Below, piece by piece: positions 21,246 to 35,200 of a stretch of DNA of 64,000 nucleotides. Below the pieces are notes generated by a model, which had not been told where the DNA came from, ran no database searches, and saw only the letters and a program-made list of their open reading frames with translations. Position numbers and translations under genes: made by a program. Origin of the DNA: Palaemon carinicauda (Eukaryota; Arthropoda; Malacostraca; Decapoda; Palaemonidae); assembly GCF_036898095.1 (NCBI RefSeq), contig NC_090744.1, positions 94,677,228 to 94,741,227 on the forward strand, written 5' to 3'. The stretch's first letter is position 1. Each line of letters begins with the position of its first letter.

Positions 21246-22967
21246 GTAGGCCGCTGTTTACAATAAGTAATTGTTTTCTTTTCATTTTGAGTTTATTTTA
21301 ATTTGATATTTGATAATAGAATTTTTTTACTTTTTGTTCCTACACATGCAAACCCAAGTCCTTTGATAGGAGTATGATTTCAGCAAAGCTGGAAACTTGG
21401 TTATTAGAATCTATAATGAGGTGTAGGTAGTTACTGGCTAGTAGTGGGGGAAGCCCAGCTCACTGAATAGCCACTTTGGTTTCATTGCAGAGTTGTACAG
21501 ATGTACACTCGGTGTTCACAACTTGGTTTCTTTAATTTTCTTTTCCTAGTTTCAGATTGTTTCATTGCTGTGTGCTAGTTACCTGAAAAAACCATGCGTA
21601 GGCATGCGATCTTGCACAGGAGTTTCCGGCCGTCAGTACAGAAACTTTGTGTGTAAGGTAGCCTGGGATTTCCATCACTTTGGGCCTTTCTTGCATGGGT
21701 TATGGCTGTGCACAGTCATCCCCCTGTGAGGAGTGTATGGAGTGTTTGTCATCCCAGTTGCAAGAGTACAGCAGCAGGAGGAAGTCCAAGTGAGATTCTT
21801 TGCCTTTGAGATCTTTCACGATATTTAAGAAATCTGCTGGACCTCTTCGTTCTCTCCCTGTTACAGTACTTTGGCCTGTTACTCCATGCCATTGCCCTTC
21901 TCCAGGGGGAAGGCGATGAAGGGCAACAATATTGGAGGTAATACCGCCATGCCTCCATTAAGTTCAACCTTCCTTTATGACGACTGACAACGACATTTGC
22001 ATGGATCTGAACCTGAGGAGGCTGTGGCCTTCCTTAGGCATTGATGATGATGATCCATCTGTGAAGAAGCTGTAGAAAGTATTAGCAGATGCTAGGACCT
22101 CCTAGACTTCTGCTGTTCTACCTGTGGAAAAAGCACAAGATGTGATGACTGACAAATTCTTGCTTGCTGTAGAAGAGCATCCCCGATCCTTACCTGTGGT
22201 TTTGTCGCTGCCCAGGAAATCTTTGATTTTGACGTCTGGCAAAGGAAAGAAGTGTATATGCTCTCCTTCTCTTCTTAGCCTTGTATCTTTGACCTCTATT
22301 GGACAGTGCACCACCTGCTCCTAAAATGAAGAAGAGGACCAATTGTATAAAGCCTCCTGAGGCTTTAACCAAGATTCTTTCACATACATGCAAGAGAGAC
22401 AGTGCTGTATTACCCACTGTAGTGAATTCTTGTAGATCATGAGTGAATATTATCTATTTTTTATGGCAGAATCACTGTACAGTTTTCAATTCTCCATAGT
22501 TTCAGGTTCCGAGTTAATAGGTAGGCTAACAATTATCCTGATACTATTATTATTATTATTATCATATATTTCTGTAATTTTAGTCTTAAGGAAATGTCTT
22601 AAATGTTATAGATACTCCTGAGAAATGATCTCTTTAATTGTCGCCCTCTGCAAGCGTTTTAAACGTTATTTGTTCCGTAACTGGAATACAAACCACGCTA
22701 TTTAATAGGGGTATTACTTTTTGCGTAGCTGAAATGACGATGCATTAATTTTTAACGAGGGTTAACTACCCACACCGCTAGTTAGGGGGGGGGAGGTAGC
22801 TTGCTACCGCTCCCCCTCACACACCTGTGATTGAGCTCACTTTGCCTTTGGCTCAGATGGTGAACAAACGTTGCCGCTCTTCATCCGCGCCGACAATTGG
22901 CAGCCATTAATGCTTTTTGCTTTATCTTTTCTCTTAGACTGTGTGTGTGAAGTTGGCTTCTGCGACA

Positions 22968-25900
22968 ATGCGCACCTGCCCTGAACTTCCCGACCGCCCT
23001 TGTGGAACATTCATGTCGGCGGTCGAGACAGATCCTCACTCCCTTTATCCTTCTTGCAGAGGCCAACGGTGTGATAGTGTCGACAAGTGTAGGGAGTGGT
23101 CTTCTTCCCAGTGGGAGAAGTTTTTGCAACGGCGGAAGAAGTCCAAGCGGGATGTTTCTCCTTCAAAGGTTGCTTTGATGGAAGAAAAACCCAAGGCCTC
23201 TTCTTCCGTCGCCCAAACCTCCTCAGAAGCTCCTACTCGGTCGGTCTCTTTCGAGAGACCGTCGAGTAGTAGCGTAGACCGATTTATTTCTGTCCAACCC
23301 CGGATCTCGAGAGATGAGGTTGTTTCCCCTAGCGAAGCAGCACCACCTCTCCCACTGGGGGAGGCCTTGTCACTAACTTCTGTGTTTCAGATTTGTTCCT
23401 CCTTGGGGTTCACGGGTTCGCCCTCCAAGGAGGCTTTGCTTGATTTCATCCGCATGGGTGCTTCTGTCGAGCAATCGTCACCGTAAGAGGTAGATCCCCT
23501 GACACTTGTCGACGTTGTTGTATCAGAGGTGTCTCATGCGCCATCACCCATCTCCTCTGCCAATCCAGACTCTACGGTAGCTGCCAGCTTAGTTTCCCCC
23601 GTTCCTGACCATCTTCCGAGGGGGAAACTAAGTTCATCATCAGTCTCTCCTGTTTCTCTCCCTCGGGGGATTTCACTTACAGAGACTCCTCTTCGGAGGA
23701 CTGTTGACGGTCAGCTTGCTGATCCAACGGCCCCCAGACGGCTCATCTGTAGGAAGGCTCACCTTCCTCTTCGTCTTAGAGGCCTTCCTTCACCTGCGGT
23801 GAGGAGGCGCCTCTTTGGTTCAATGTCGTCTATGCAGTCCCCCGCAGAGGAACCTCTAGACCGATCGTACATCACTGCACCTGCAACCAGTCTTGTGACT
23901 TTGGTCCTAGACCTCTCTGCAGATCGTTCGTGATCTCCTTCGGTGGATGGCCGTCCTCTTAAAGGGCGCGCCGACCATCCATCTGAGAGACCTGCCGACC
24001 TTCCATCACCATCATACTGCGCACCACGCACCCTGACCAGCGCTCACTAGCAGCTCGTCAGGCACCAACGCATCGGTGCACCACTCATCTTGCTCGCCCT
24101 TACAAAGGGCAGCAACCTTACGCGCCAACATGATCCTCAGCGATCTACGCGCCAACGATCTCCTGCACCTATGCGCCAGCACTCTCCTGCGCGCCAACGT
24201 TCACCTATGCGCCAATGTTCTCTTGCGCGCCAACGTTCACCTATGCGGCAATGTTCTCCTGCACATCAGCGCTCTCCCACGCGCCAACATGTGCACCCCA
24301 CATCACGCTCTCTTGAGCATCATCTTGCGCGCCATCACTCTCCTGCACACAAGTTTGTAGGTGAGGCAACAACCTTGTTGCCCTCACCTGCGCGCGCACA
24401 CAGATACTCGAGCGCCAACAATCTCCCGCGCGCCCGCACGCTCGGAAACCTTCTCCCGCATGCACATCATGATTCTCCTGCTCGCGAACACTCTCCCACG
24501 CGCACATCATGATTCTCCCGCGAGCGAGCACCAATATTCTCCCTCGCGCGAGCATGCGCACCAAAAGGAACGACGTCTTGCAAGGTTTCCATCGCCTCAT
24601 TCTCCTCCCCGAAACTGCACACCACAGCGCAGTGTTGGAGAAGGGAAACATGCAGAGGGGTTCAGGATCCCAAAGCTACATCCTAAGGCGAACCCACCCA
24701 TTCTAGTAACTCCTCCCAGGGAACCTTCGGTCCCTTTCCCTTGAGAGGGTATGTCTGACAGTGTGTCTGTCAGCCAACAGCCCTGGTTCAATGCCTTGAT
24801 CAGAGCCGTAACCCAAGCTTTCAAGCCTGTCCTGTCTGATCTAGGACATGGAACCATGGCTTCCTCTACCCCTTTGAAGAGGAAAAGAGGAGTTCTGAAC
24901 GCGGTCACTTTCCCGAGGGTGAAACTGACTCCACTCAGACCATTGAGGCAAGTTCCTCCTATTTCTCAGACTAACTCTCCATCCCTTTCGGACGAAGATC
25001 TCCCGTTACCTAGGGAACCACACGAAGAGAGATTTACCCCCATCGCACCAATGGAGGAAATCTCTCTTCACGCCGAGAGCTCCCACAGTCCGAGAGTATA
25101 AGGGACATGCCACACTCATCGATGTTGGAGTCTTACCTCCTTCCCCGGAAGGAATCTAAAGATTCCAAAACATTGCCAAAGTCCTCCACTAGGGCTAGGA
25201 TGGAGCCAGCCAGCCACTCAGGGAATGTCTACGACTCTCCCCAAGAAGAGCCTTTGGGGATAGAAGGAGACTTCACTGCATGTCCTACAACAGGAGGAGA
25301 CCAGCAGGAGTCAGAACATGCATTTTGGCAGGTTCTGACTCTAATGAGGGTTCTCAACGGGTTTTCCGACCCAGAGATCCACCCTCGAGAGGGAAAAGAC
25401 ACGGTTCTAGACCGCGACTTTGGTACTCAAAAACCCTCTAAGACCAGTGCAGCCCTGCCCTCCTCGCGTACAGCAGAGGAGGTACTTCGAGATCTTGGAG
25501 GACCCTAGTTCGGCTCTTTCTCTTCATCACTTGCTGGAAGAGCTAACCAGGGGAGTCTCTTGAGAGGGACTTCAACCGGCAGGTCTCGTTCTCGGCAACC
25601 GAGATCCTCAACCAGGAGAAGGTCACAAAGTGCTATGCAAGCTACTTCGTGGCTTGATATTTGGTTGGGGACCTTAGGTATCCTGATACGATCTGAGGAT
25701 TTCTCCAAGGAACGTACCAGGAAAGCTATGGAAACCTTCCTTCTCTCAGGTACTCGCACGATCGAGTTTCTTTCCCACCAAGTCTCGAACTTGTGGGCAA
25801 ATACCATCCTTAAACGTCGGGATGCAGTAGCTGAAAGATTCCACCAGAAGGTCCCTACCGCCGAGATCAATAGGCTCAGACATTCCTCCATAGTGGGGTC

Positions 25901-25985
25901 TCTTCTGTTCGTGCCTAAGAATATGGCACATGCTGCAGAGTGGTGGAGAAAGTCTCATCAAGACTCCCTCCTCCATAGGCCTTGA
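22968..25985 (+). pseudogene. DIRS gag-like pseudogene with expanded Arg/Gln/Ser/Pro repeats (copy B1)
   Basis: It begins at ATG 22968 with MRTCPELPDRPCGTFMSAVE and the gag Cys/His motif, though one Cys has become Tyr (HSLYPSC). The frame breaks at 23484 and continues in pieces. About 24085-24560 is a tandem stretch of short units reading RQRSPMRQCSPARQ-like repeats. 24751-25101 and 25107-25508 hold more conserved gag segments (SEHAFWQVLTLMRVLNGF). 25560-25985 holds the C-terminal segment (QATSWLDIWLGTLGIL, IEFLSHQVSNLWANTIL, AAEWWRKSHQDSL). It cannot encode one protein now. Confidence 0.78.
24085..24560 (+). repeat. Tandem repeats inside the gag region of copy B1
   Basis: Units of about 15-30 bp built on words such as gcgccaacgttcacctatgc and gcgccaatgttctc are repeated about a dozen times with decay. 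In one frame they encode alternating Arg-Gln and Ser-Pro pairs. Confidence 0.85.
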
Positions 25986-26399
25986 ACATCTAAGCCCTAT
26001 AAACCTCCAGCACCACAGCAGTCCCATCCAACCAAGACCACAATGACGACAACTGTAGCGAAGACAATGGTGTCTAAGCCCTTTCCTGTCAAAAACAGGA
26101 AAGGCAAAAAGTCCCCCAGGGGCGGTAAAAATCCTAGAGGGAGCAGCCGAGGCTGCAAACGCTAGGATAGGCAGTCCCCCTGCATTTCCACTAGTGGGGG
26201 AATGCCTACAGGTGGAAGCAACTCGTGGCCGATTCCTGGACAATCTCCGTGATCAGTCTAGGATATCGCATCCCGTTCATAACATCTCTACCTCCCCTGA
26301 CCAAGAATCTAGCGTCATTGAACTCCCTTGCCTTGGGATCGGCAAGGGGGGCAAGCCCTTCGGGCAGAAGTCCAGACCCTGTTGAAGAAGGGCTCTCTC

Positions 26400-27170
26400 C
26401 AACAGTCCTCTTGCGAGGTACCAAAGTTGGCATACACGTGGACATACAACAATGTGATAGAGCTGTCAATGAGATTCATTCTGGGCAAAAGGAATGTTTT
26501 AGCAAACACACTGAGTTGCCAAGCAACAGACGTAGAAGCGTAATGGTCCCTTCATCGAATTGTGGCAGGAAGGCTTCTGGCATTGTGGGGTTTGCCACAT
26601 AGCTCAACAAGGACCTCCTAGTATTCTGCTCTCCAGTTCCAGATCCGTGACCATTGCTAGAGTACTCTTACCAACAACAATCGACAGCCTACATTTTTAC
26701 GTTTTTCCTCTGTTTTGTCTAATTTGACAGGTAAATAAGAGGCTGTTGATGACTGAATCTCAGAATGATCCTGGTGACTCCCAAGTAGCCACACTTAGAA
26801 GGGTACCCAGATTGGCTGATGCTGCGAATTGAGGTACCTAGACATCTGCCATAATAGCCCAACCTACCTCTTCAACCCTGTCTGGAAAGGTACCATAACT
26901 CGGTGGCATCCCTGTCACTTCATAGGTAGCAACTATCCAGCATCTCCTCTGTGAAATTCTTCTTGTGAAGCCCTTCACAGGAGATGTGTGAATAGGCCTA
27001 TCTGTGAAGATCCTCTGCATCTGTGTAACTGAAGTGGACTATTTTCTGAGATTGATGCAGTAGACAGAATACTCCTCTGGTTGGAGCCTCTCTGCAACTA
27101 GTAGCTGATATCTTTGAATACCTACGTCTCAGTAAGCCCCTCTCAGGCTATTGCTCGGCCTTTAGCTAAA
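26400..27170 (+). pseudogene. DIRS RNase H and downstream remnants after an internal deletion (copies B1/C1)
   Basis: Just after an RT N-terminal remnant (about 26360-26400) the sequence jumps to MRFILGKRNVLANTLSCQ (about 26468-26520), which corresponds to IPGKRNVLADGLSRA in the RNase H end of copy D. Thus most of RT and RNase H are missing. Around 26680-26710 is a remnant of the AFPPF segment (IDSLHFYVFPLFCL). Later recombinase debris is hard to follow. Confidence 0.6.
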
Positions 27171-28377
27171 TCTTCAGAATGAAGGGCTTAGACCTTTCTC
27201 CTTCGTGGTAACTATCTATTCTCATGAGGAGCTTAGAGCTCAAACAACCAGAGTTGTACAGGTACATTGTCATTAAGAGGGCTGAAAGGTCTCCTTTACC
27301 TTTGTTCCGGAGTATGTTGTGAAAATACAGTCTACAACTCCAGGTTCGAGTCCGCCATCTCCTCCTCAATAGAAGGGACCAGAGATCAGGCTGTCTTGCT
27401 TCTCTGTTGTGTAAATGCTCTATGGCACTACCAGGAGAAGACAGCCATTCAGACCGCTGCACCAGAGACTCTTCCTTAGGGTGAAGAAAAAATAACCAGT
27501 AATGCCATGTTCCTGCTTCAGGAAACCATGAGATAAGCAATTCCAGCTTCATCTGAAGGATCAGTGGGAACTTCCCAAGCATGCTGTTGCAAAGCCAAGA
27601 GGGATTAACTCAACACTAGCCTTCAGGAAGGACCTGTCAGTGTCTGGAATTCTCAAGTCTCAAAATCCAAGACAACCTTCACCACCCACTAGCTTTGGAA
27701 GTGTACCCACAAGTTCCCGTATACTGTACTTGATCCTGTGGTAACTGTTCAACTGGTTATGCAGCAAACCCAGCCACTTCACAGGACAAGAAGCGTCACG
27801 CCTAGGTTATGAGGTAAGAATGTTTGGCCCCTTTTCCTCTCTTTGAGGTGCAGCAGTTATGCTGTTATTTGCTGGATCGGATGGTGGTGCATGTTAACCT
27901 CAAAACAGAGCATCTATTCTGTACATTTTGAGTGTAGAAATGTCTTCCCCATACATTTTACAAAGGGGAGGATGGACACATGAGCAAACCCATTACTCTA
28001 GTTTGAATTACCTTACTGTACATTTCAGACATCTTATCTTTTGATGGATGTATGTTCTTCCATGAGTATCTGTTAAGTGTTGGCAGAAACCTAGCCTATC
28101 ACCTGGGACATCCTTCTCCCAGGTTAATAGGAAGATGGCTGGGATCATCACTTCAACTCCTTTTACAAGTCCAAATGCCGTGACTTCCCAGGATTTAGTT
28201 AAACCAGCCAGTTTGGTTATAGGAACTTCCTCACTCCTAAGGATATATAAGTCTCCTATTAAAGGACAAAGGTTTGTGTGCAGTAGTTAGGAAACATACA
28301 AATTACTTTCAAAATTTTGGATTTTTTTTTCAGATTTTACACCAATAGCTGCTTAATATTGTTTTTATATTTTCCAG

Positions 28378-28717
28378 GCAACAACCGGAACTCCACGCTT
28401 GCGTCAATCCACACACGACCTTCTTGGTCTTTCTAGAGACTATTTATCTAGAACATGATGTCCTTCTGGATCTATTGGTTTCCAACGAGACGTCATTCCT
28501 CCTCTACCTGCTCCGCTACCTCAAATTTATTCGTCGCAGTTGGCAAGAGTTTGCTTCGCACTGCGGCCGCCGTCTAGAGGAGGTCATGACTGTCCTAATT
28601 CGTTTACGCTATGCTATCGATCGGCTCGTATCTAAAAATCTCTTTCCCTATAATATTAGCCCTGTTTTAAAGTTATTGCAAAAATGTGAAGAGTTCTATG
28701 AAGTTAGTGACCCTTGA
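28378..28717 (+). CDS. lines: Lines homolog (LINS1), last coding exon
   Basis: After the acceptor tttttatattttccag the exon completes the split Arg codon (AG|G) and continues in frame for 112 further codons to a TGA at 28715-28717. It encodes the conserved C-terminal Lines domain: NPHTTFLVFLE.., DVLLDLLVSNETSFLLYLLR, and near the end NLFPYNISPVLKLLQK. Together the two exons give 613 residues, a plausible full-length Lines protein. The frame is intact, so the gene appears functional despite the transposons in its intron. Confidence 0.88.
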
Positions 28718-30505
<1,788 letters not shown>

Positions 30506-30702
30506 CTATAGTCTATTTCTTTTAGCGATGCATATTTGCACCGACTCGCAGCGGTGCCCTTTTAGCTCGGAAAAGTTTCCGGATCGCTGATTGGTTGGAC
30601 GAGATAATTCCAACCAATCAGCGATCACGAAACTTTTCCGAGCTAAAAGGGTACCGCTGCGAGTCGGTGCAAATATGCATCACTAAAAGAAATGGACTAT
30701 AG
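30506..30702. mobile_element. 197 bp near-perfect hairpin, MITE-like
   Basis: Arms of about 93 bp are reverse complements with few mismatches around a loop of about 10 bp near 30599-30608. Both ends carry ctatag (30506-30511 and 30697-30702). Each arm includes tgcaccgactcgcagcggt and cttttagctcggaaaagttt or their complements. The size, symmetry and lack of coding capacity fit a palindromic miniature transposable element. The family is unknown. Confidence 0.85.
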
Positions 30703-31648
30703 AACCTTGAATGTTGGTTGTGTCACAATATTTGTCGATAAGGGTCATACGCTCACTACTTAATATCCCACACGGGTCCTAATGGATTTTCGGATCCAGC
30801 CCAAATTGTAAGCAGACTAAAATCCTTAAAAGTACTTTGACATGTCTATTCTGCATCCCAGTCATGCTTAGAAGACCATAAAACTAATCAAGCAATCTAC
30901 AACCAATGGTGTTGGTTTTTGTCAAAAGGGAATTCCTTGTCTAGGGAAGTATTTCATGCATTTGGTCTTATAAGTGGAAATATAGTGCTACTAAAAAGAT
31001 CATTTCAGGTGTGATTAATAGAAAGTAGAATACATGTATGCTCTGTTTGAGCAAAAATGCTAAGAATTTTCTCCATTTCCATGATCAACCTATCAAAAAA
31101 GTTTGTATTTTCTCATAGACGGAATAAACTTAGTAATACATTCAGACCAGTTTATGATTCAGTGGTACACTTGGGTAATAGTAAAACTCGTTAGTATACT
31201 TAATATTCAAAATACACAGCACTGTACATTTGTAAGGCTCCTTACAGTATAATTGTGTCCCATATTGCTGTCCTTTTTGGTATAAAAAGTAAATGTATAA
31301 GAGTTGGTTCTTGATTTAAAAGGTCACAAGCAGTGTTTTCGGTTGTCTCCGAGAATTCTATGCATCCTATCATTCTCAAAATGCCAAAATGAGCTGTTTG
31401 TTTATTGTGCGTTATTTTCCTTTGAATCCTGATCGTTTTCTGCAGGACAGTTAAAGATCACTTGGTGCTCTTTCATAATTGTTAACTGTTAATTTGTAAA
31501 GCCAGTTCTATCTTAATAGTTTATAAGGTCTTTATTTTTGATTTTGTTGAATTATGATGGAATACACATGTTACATCATTTGCACTATTTTTTCCTTTTT
31601 TATGAATGTATAAATACTCACTTTTTTATGATTTCAACATTTATTTTA

Positions 31649-31651
<3 letters not shown>
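30703..31651. other. No gene recognised
   Basis: AT-rich DNA with no sustained open frame or recognisable repeat. Confidence 0.45.

Positions 31652-31726
<75 letters not shown>
31652..31726. repeat. (TA)n microsatellite
   Basis: An uninterrupted TA tract of about 75 bp. Confidence 0.97.
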
Positions 31727-31729
<3 letters not shown>

Positions 31730-34090
31730 CTTTCTCATCTTTATTACTTTTTTCCTCAAGATTGTTGTTTGATTATAAATTAATTCTGTCATGCACATTA
31801 ATTTTTATTTTTGTCTTTTAATTGGGTCTCACAGAAAACTTCTTGGAAATCTTTTACTCGGGTTTTGCATTAAACTATTCATAAAGTTGAATTTATATTT
31901 TGTTAAAGATACTTCTTTTTTCTATGATTATCCACTTAAACATATGCCCTTGGCAAGCTTCAAGAATTTTAGCTGACATTCCTTCTCATGTTATGTTACT
32001 GTCATTAATTCTGAGGCTGGGATGGAGAAAAATTTCTTGACTGTTATTTTTTCTCATTGGAGTTGAAGAGGTATATTTTACATGTGCACACAAAATTAGT
32101 TATTGTTGTTTTAATTCTAAATTTGGTTTTTTTTCTTCTCCTATTTCTTGGTCAAAATATAAATTGTGTACTGCATCTTTTATGCGAATGTTGATTATGT
32201 CTGTGCCTAAATCTGTTGGAAATGAAAGTATCTAAGTAATTATTTGCATCAGAGGATTTTTGAAGGATGCGTCTCTTCTTTGTTATTATTTGTTAGTATG
32301 TATGAGTCAACTGTGTTGATAACTACTTTGAAACTGATAAAAGGATTTTGCTTGTACTGTGGGATTATACTTTTGTTTTTATGATTGCTGTATTTAAACA
32401 GGAATGTCGTTATCACCTCTATCAGACAATTTTTGGTCGTTCCAAAAAGTCTGTTCTCAACTTAGTCTCTTTTCTTTATCTTTTGCAGTATTTTCATTTA
32501 ATACAGAACAAATATTTTTGTATTTATTTTAGGAACTATTTATTAGAGAGAATCCAAGCCTCTTTACAACTTTTGTATTTGTCAGGTGTATCACATCCTG
32601 TAGAACTAACCTCTTGTATATTTAAAGGCGTGTTCTCAGAAAACAAAGCTCTAGTCTGTAGATATGTGCCATGGATTGTAGGAAATTGCTGGGTGCATTA
32701 TTTTGCCTTCTGTTTTGTTTTACTTTTGGCTGACCAAATTATCTGTGCATTACTTCATTTTGCCCGGTGTGGCTTGAAGGGAAGGAAATTTGCATATTTA
32801 GTTTGGTTACAAAACAATGCTCCCAGACTACTATAGTTGCTTTAGTGACAATTCAGTGATTGTGCTTACTGGAATGGTAACAGAAGGATCTGTTTGGTTG
32901 TAGATACCATAGAATGTGCAAATACCATGCAACGAAGTGAAGAAAGATTTTATACAGTGAAGGGTTTTCATGGAATTTACAGTGGGTGTTTTCCAAAGGG
33001 CAACAATTTTTTCTTTTTTTAATCATGAGATACTTTGTATACATGTTTTTTCAGTTAATTTTTCCTGAAGTAGAAAAAATAAAGAACAGTATAAAATGAG
33101 TTTGTCAGTATACATTTGGTTTCTATTAATCAGAAAATTGTATTTGTTCAAGAAATATATACTGTATTGATATAGTGGAAGAGGTCATGTGTAACTTTAT
33201 ATGTCTGAAGCTACTATCGACTTTAAACTTCGTAGATTCCTTTTTTATACACAAAAAGAATAGACCTTAGGGGCAGTTTGAAATAATTTCACATTTCTTG
33301 CATACTAAAAAATCAAAATGGTTTTCGTACAAGGTGACTACCTCTAATTGGTTTTGTTGCACCAAGAGAAAATAACATGCCTTTGCTTTGTAATATTTGA
33401 TGATGTACAATTTTTTATAGAATGAAATTTAATAAAAAAAAAAATCTTTGGCATGATGGTTTGCTCCTTAAAACCCTTTTAAAGAATTACATTATTGTTG
33501 CTTTGTAATGAAATTCAGTAGAGTAGGTTGATCTAAAGGATTTCATTAGTTTTTATTCTCAATTGCAACCAAAAGATGAATAGGTAAAATTCAAGGCTTC
33601 ATTTCATCGTTCTGATTTACCTTTTTTAACTTTTACTCTAGATTGGAAACTGTGGTCTTCCCTATATAGCATTATGTGCTGGATGGCCTCCCAAAGTCCA
33701 GTGTTAGCCCCCTTCAGTTAAAATTACTTTTAGTCTTTTCTGTGACATTTTACCTACTAACTAAATTCACATTCCAGCCTTATACTATACCTGTTTCCAC
33801 TTTATCTTGCTGTTCAGCCTCTCGCCTTTTCATGCATACTGCAACTGTGTGGTTTGCCCCCATTTGCACCTCTGCATTGAATGGCCTGCAGGTCCTAGTA
33901 TCAACCCCCAAGACCTAAATGAAAATTTAAATGTTTAAGAAGAGATGAAAAGGTAATGTATGATAAATATAAGGTAGAAAGCAATATAGGGTGGATAGTA
34001 GGAGCATGACTTGACTAAGGTGTGTCATGCTAGATCCAACATGATTATTGTAGTACATGCTCCCTATCATGGTGTGTAGAGATAAAAGTA
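31727..34090. other. No gene recognised
   Basis: AT-rich DNA. Open frames at 32348-32836 and 33676-33918 have no homology I recognise. The first begins at a non-ATG codon and has biased AT-driven composition. The 33660-33920 stretch may be an old dispersed repeat, but I cannot name it. Confidence 0.4.
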
Positions 34091-34092
34091 TA

Positions 34093-34125
34093 CAGTGAAC
34101 CCTCGTTTATCGCGGTAGATAGGTT
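34093..34125 (+). repeat. Terminal inverted repeat of the Tigger element (left)
   Basis: It starts cagtgaaccctcgtttatcg and pairs with 38050-38079. A second related block (ccgcgaagtag at about 34152-34162) occurs near both ends. Confidence 0.85.
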
Positions 34126-35200
34126 CCAGACGCGGGCGCGATAGGTGAAAATCCGCGAAGTAGTGACATCATATTTACCTATTTATTTAACATGTATATT
34201 CGGACTTTTAAAACCTTCCCTTGTACGTAGTACTGTTAACAAACCACCCTTTAATGTACAGAACACTTAATGCATGTACTACAGCACCCTAAACTAAAAC
34301 AGGCACAAATATTAAAGGCGATTTTATATCATGCGTTTCCTAAACACCTAAAAAGCACGATAAAAATGGCAACCAATGTTTTGTTTACGTTCATCTCTGA
34401 TCATAATGAAGAAACAAACTCATTTAGTGTACAGTACACATATATGTATAGGTTAGTTTTTGCATCGATTATATTGATTATACAGTACTGTATGTTGATT
34501 TGTTTATTACCAATGTTTTAGTTTACGTATTTTTCTTAGGACTTCCAAATGAAATTTTTTCTTTATGACGCCGCCTGAAACGACGGCGTGTACGCTCAGT
34601 AAACAACCACGCTCAGAACAAACAAGGCATTTAACGCGCATGATGATAGTGATAAATAATGATACAGTACATACAGTATTTACAGTAAAAGCATTTACAA
34701 AATATGTTACCTTACAAATATAAATTATACAGTATTGTACGTACCAAAGCAGGAAAACAATTTACGAGAGAGAGAGAGAGAGATTGTTTTACGTACGTAA
34801 ATGTAAATTTTAAACAAAAAAAATATGATAGGTTACAAATTGTAGACTTTTAAAACCTTCCCTTTAACTTAATGCATACAGTACGTACAGTACTAAACTA
34901 TAAAACAGGCACAAATACAGTTTTAGAATGTACAGTAAGAATATTAAAGTAAAAAATAAAGATTGTTACTGTACTCACCACGAAAGAAGTTGAAGAAAAA
35001 CTTGAATGGTGATGGCGATGAATTTGCTGCACAGTAGAAATGATGATGATGAAGCTGATGATGTGTTCTACTGTGCAGCCAATGATAGTATTTTACGTCT
35101 CTTCAGACGGAGGTGTCTTTTCCTGGGACACCTCTTCAACTTCTTCCTGGGAAACTTCTTCAATTTCTTCCGAAGGCGTACTAGCCGGAGGAACTGGCTC

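Larger units (their letters stand above)
22669..27300 (+). mobile_element. Decayed DIRS-type retrotransposon nested in copy C1 (copy B1)
   Basis: It starts tttgttccgtaactggaata at 22669, the same terminus as copy B2 at 46942, and about 22669-22860 parallels the B2 left repeat throughout. It carries a gag pseudogene, then a large deletion that removes most of RT (near 26420), then RNase H and downstream debris. I could not find a matching right terminal repeat, so the right end is a guess and part of the 26400-28000 debris could belong to C1. Confidence 0.7.
21325..28312 (+). mobile_element. Decayed DIRS-type retrotransposon in the lines intron (copy C1)
   Basis: The left end (about 21335-21700) resembles the left terminal repeat of copy C2 at 55100: caaacc..gtcctttgatagga, a 'cagcaaagctgga' block, and a 'gtaggtagtt..ggctagtagtggggg' block. 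The right end (about 28095-28312) in reverse complement gives caaacctttgtcctttaata, matching the same terminal block, which shows an inverted repeat. Between them lie gag-like debris (21700-22450) and copy B1. Boundaries between C1 and B1 on the right are uncertain. Confidence 0.65.
21246..28377 (+). other. Intron of lines, 7132 bp, filled with DIRS sequences
   Basis: GT at 21246-21247 and AG at 28376-28377, with a T-rich tract before the acceptor. Nearly the whole intron is one decayed DIRS element (C1) with another inside it (B1), both in the sense orientation of the gene. Confidence 0.85.

Noticed and set aside
24085..24560. CRISPR-like array
   Set aside because: The units are short, irregular and in a eukaryotic retrotransposon gag region, without regular unique spacers.
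32348..32836. 162-codon open frame downstream of lines
   Set aside because: It starts at a non-ATG codon, has AT-driven composition, and shows no motif or conservation that I can identify.
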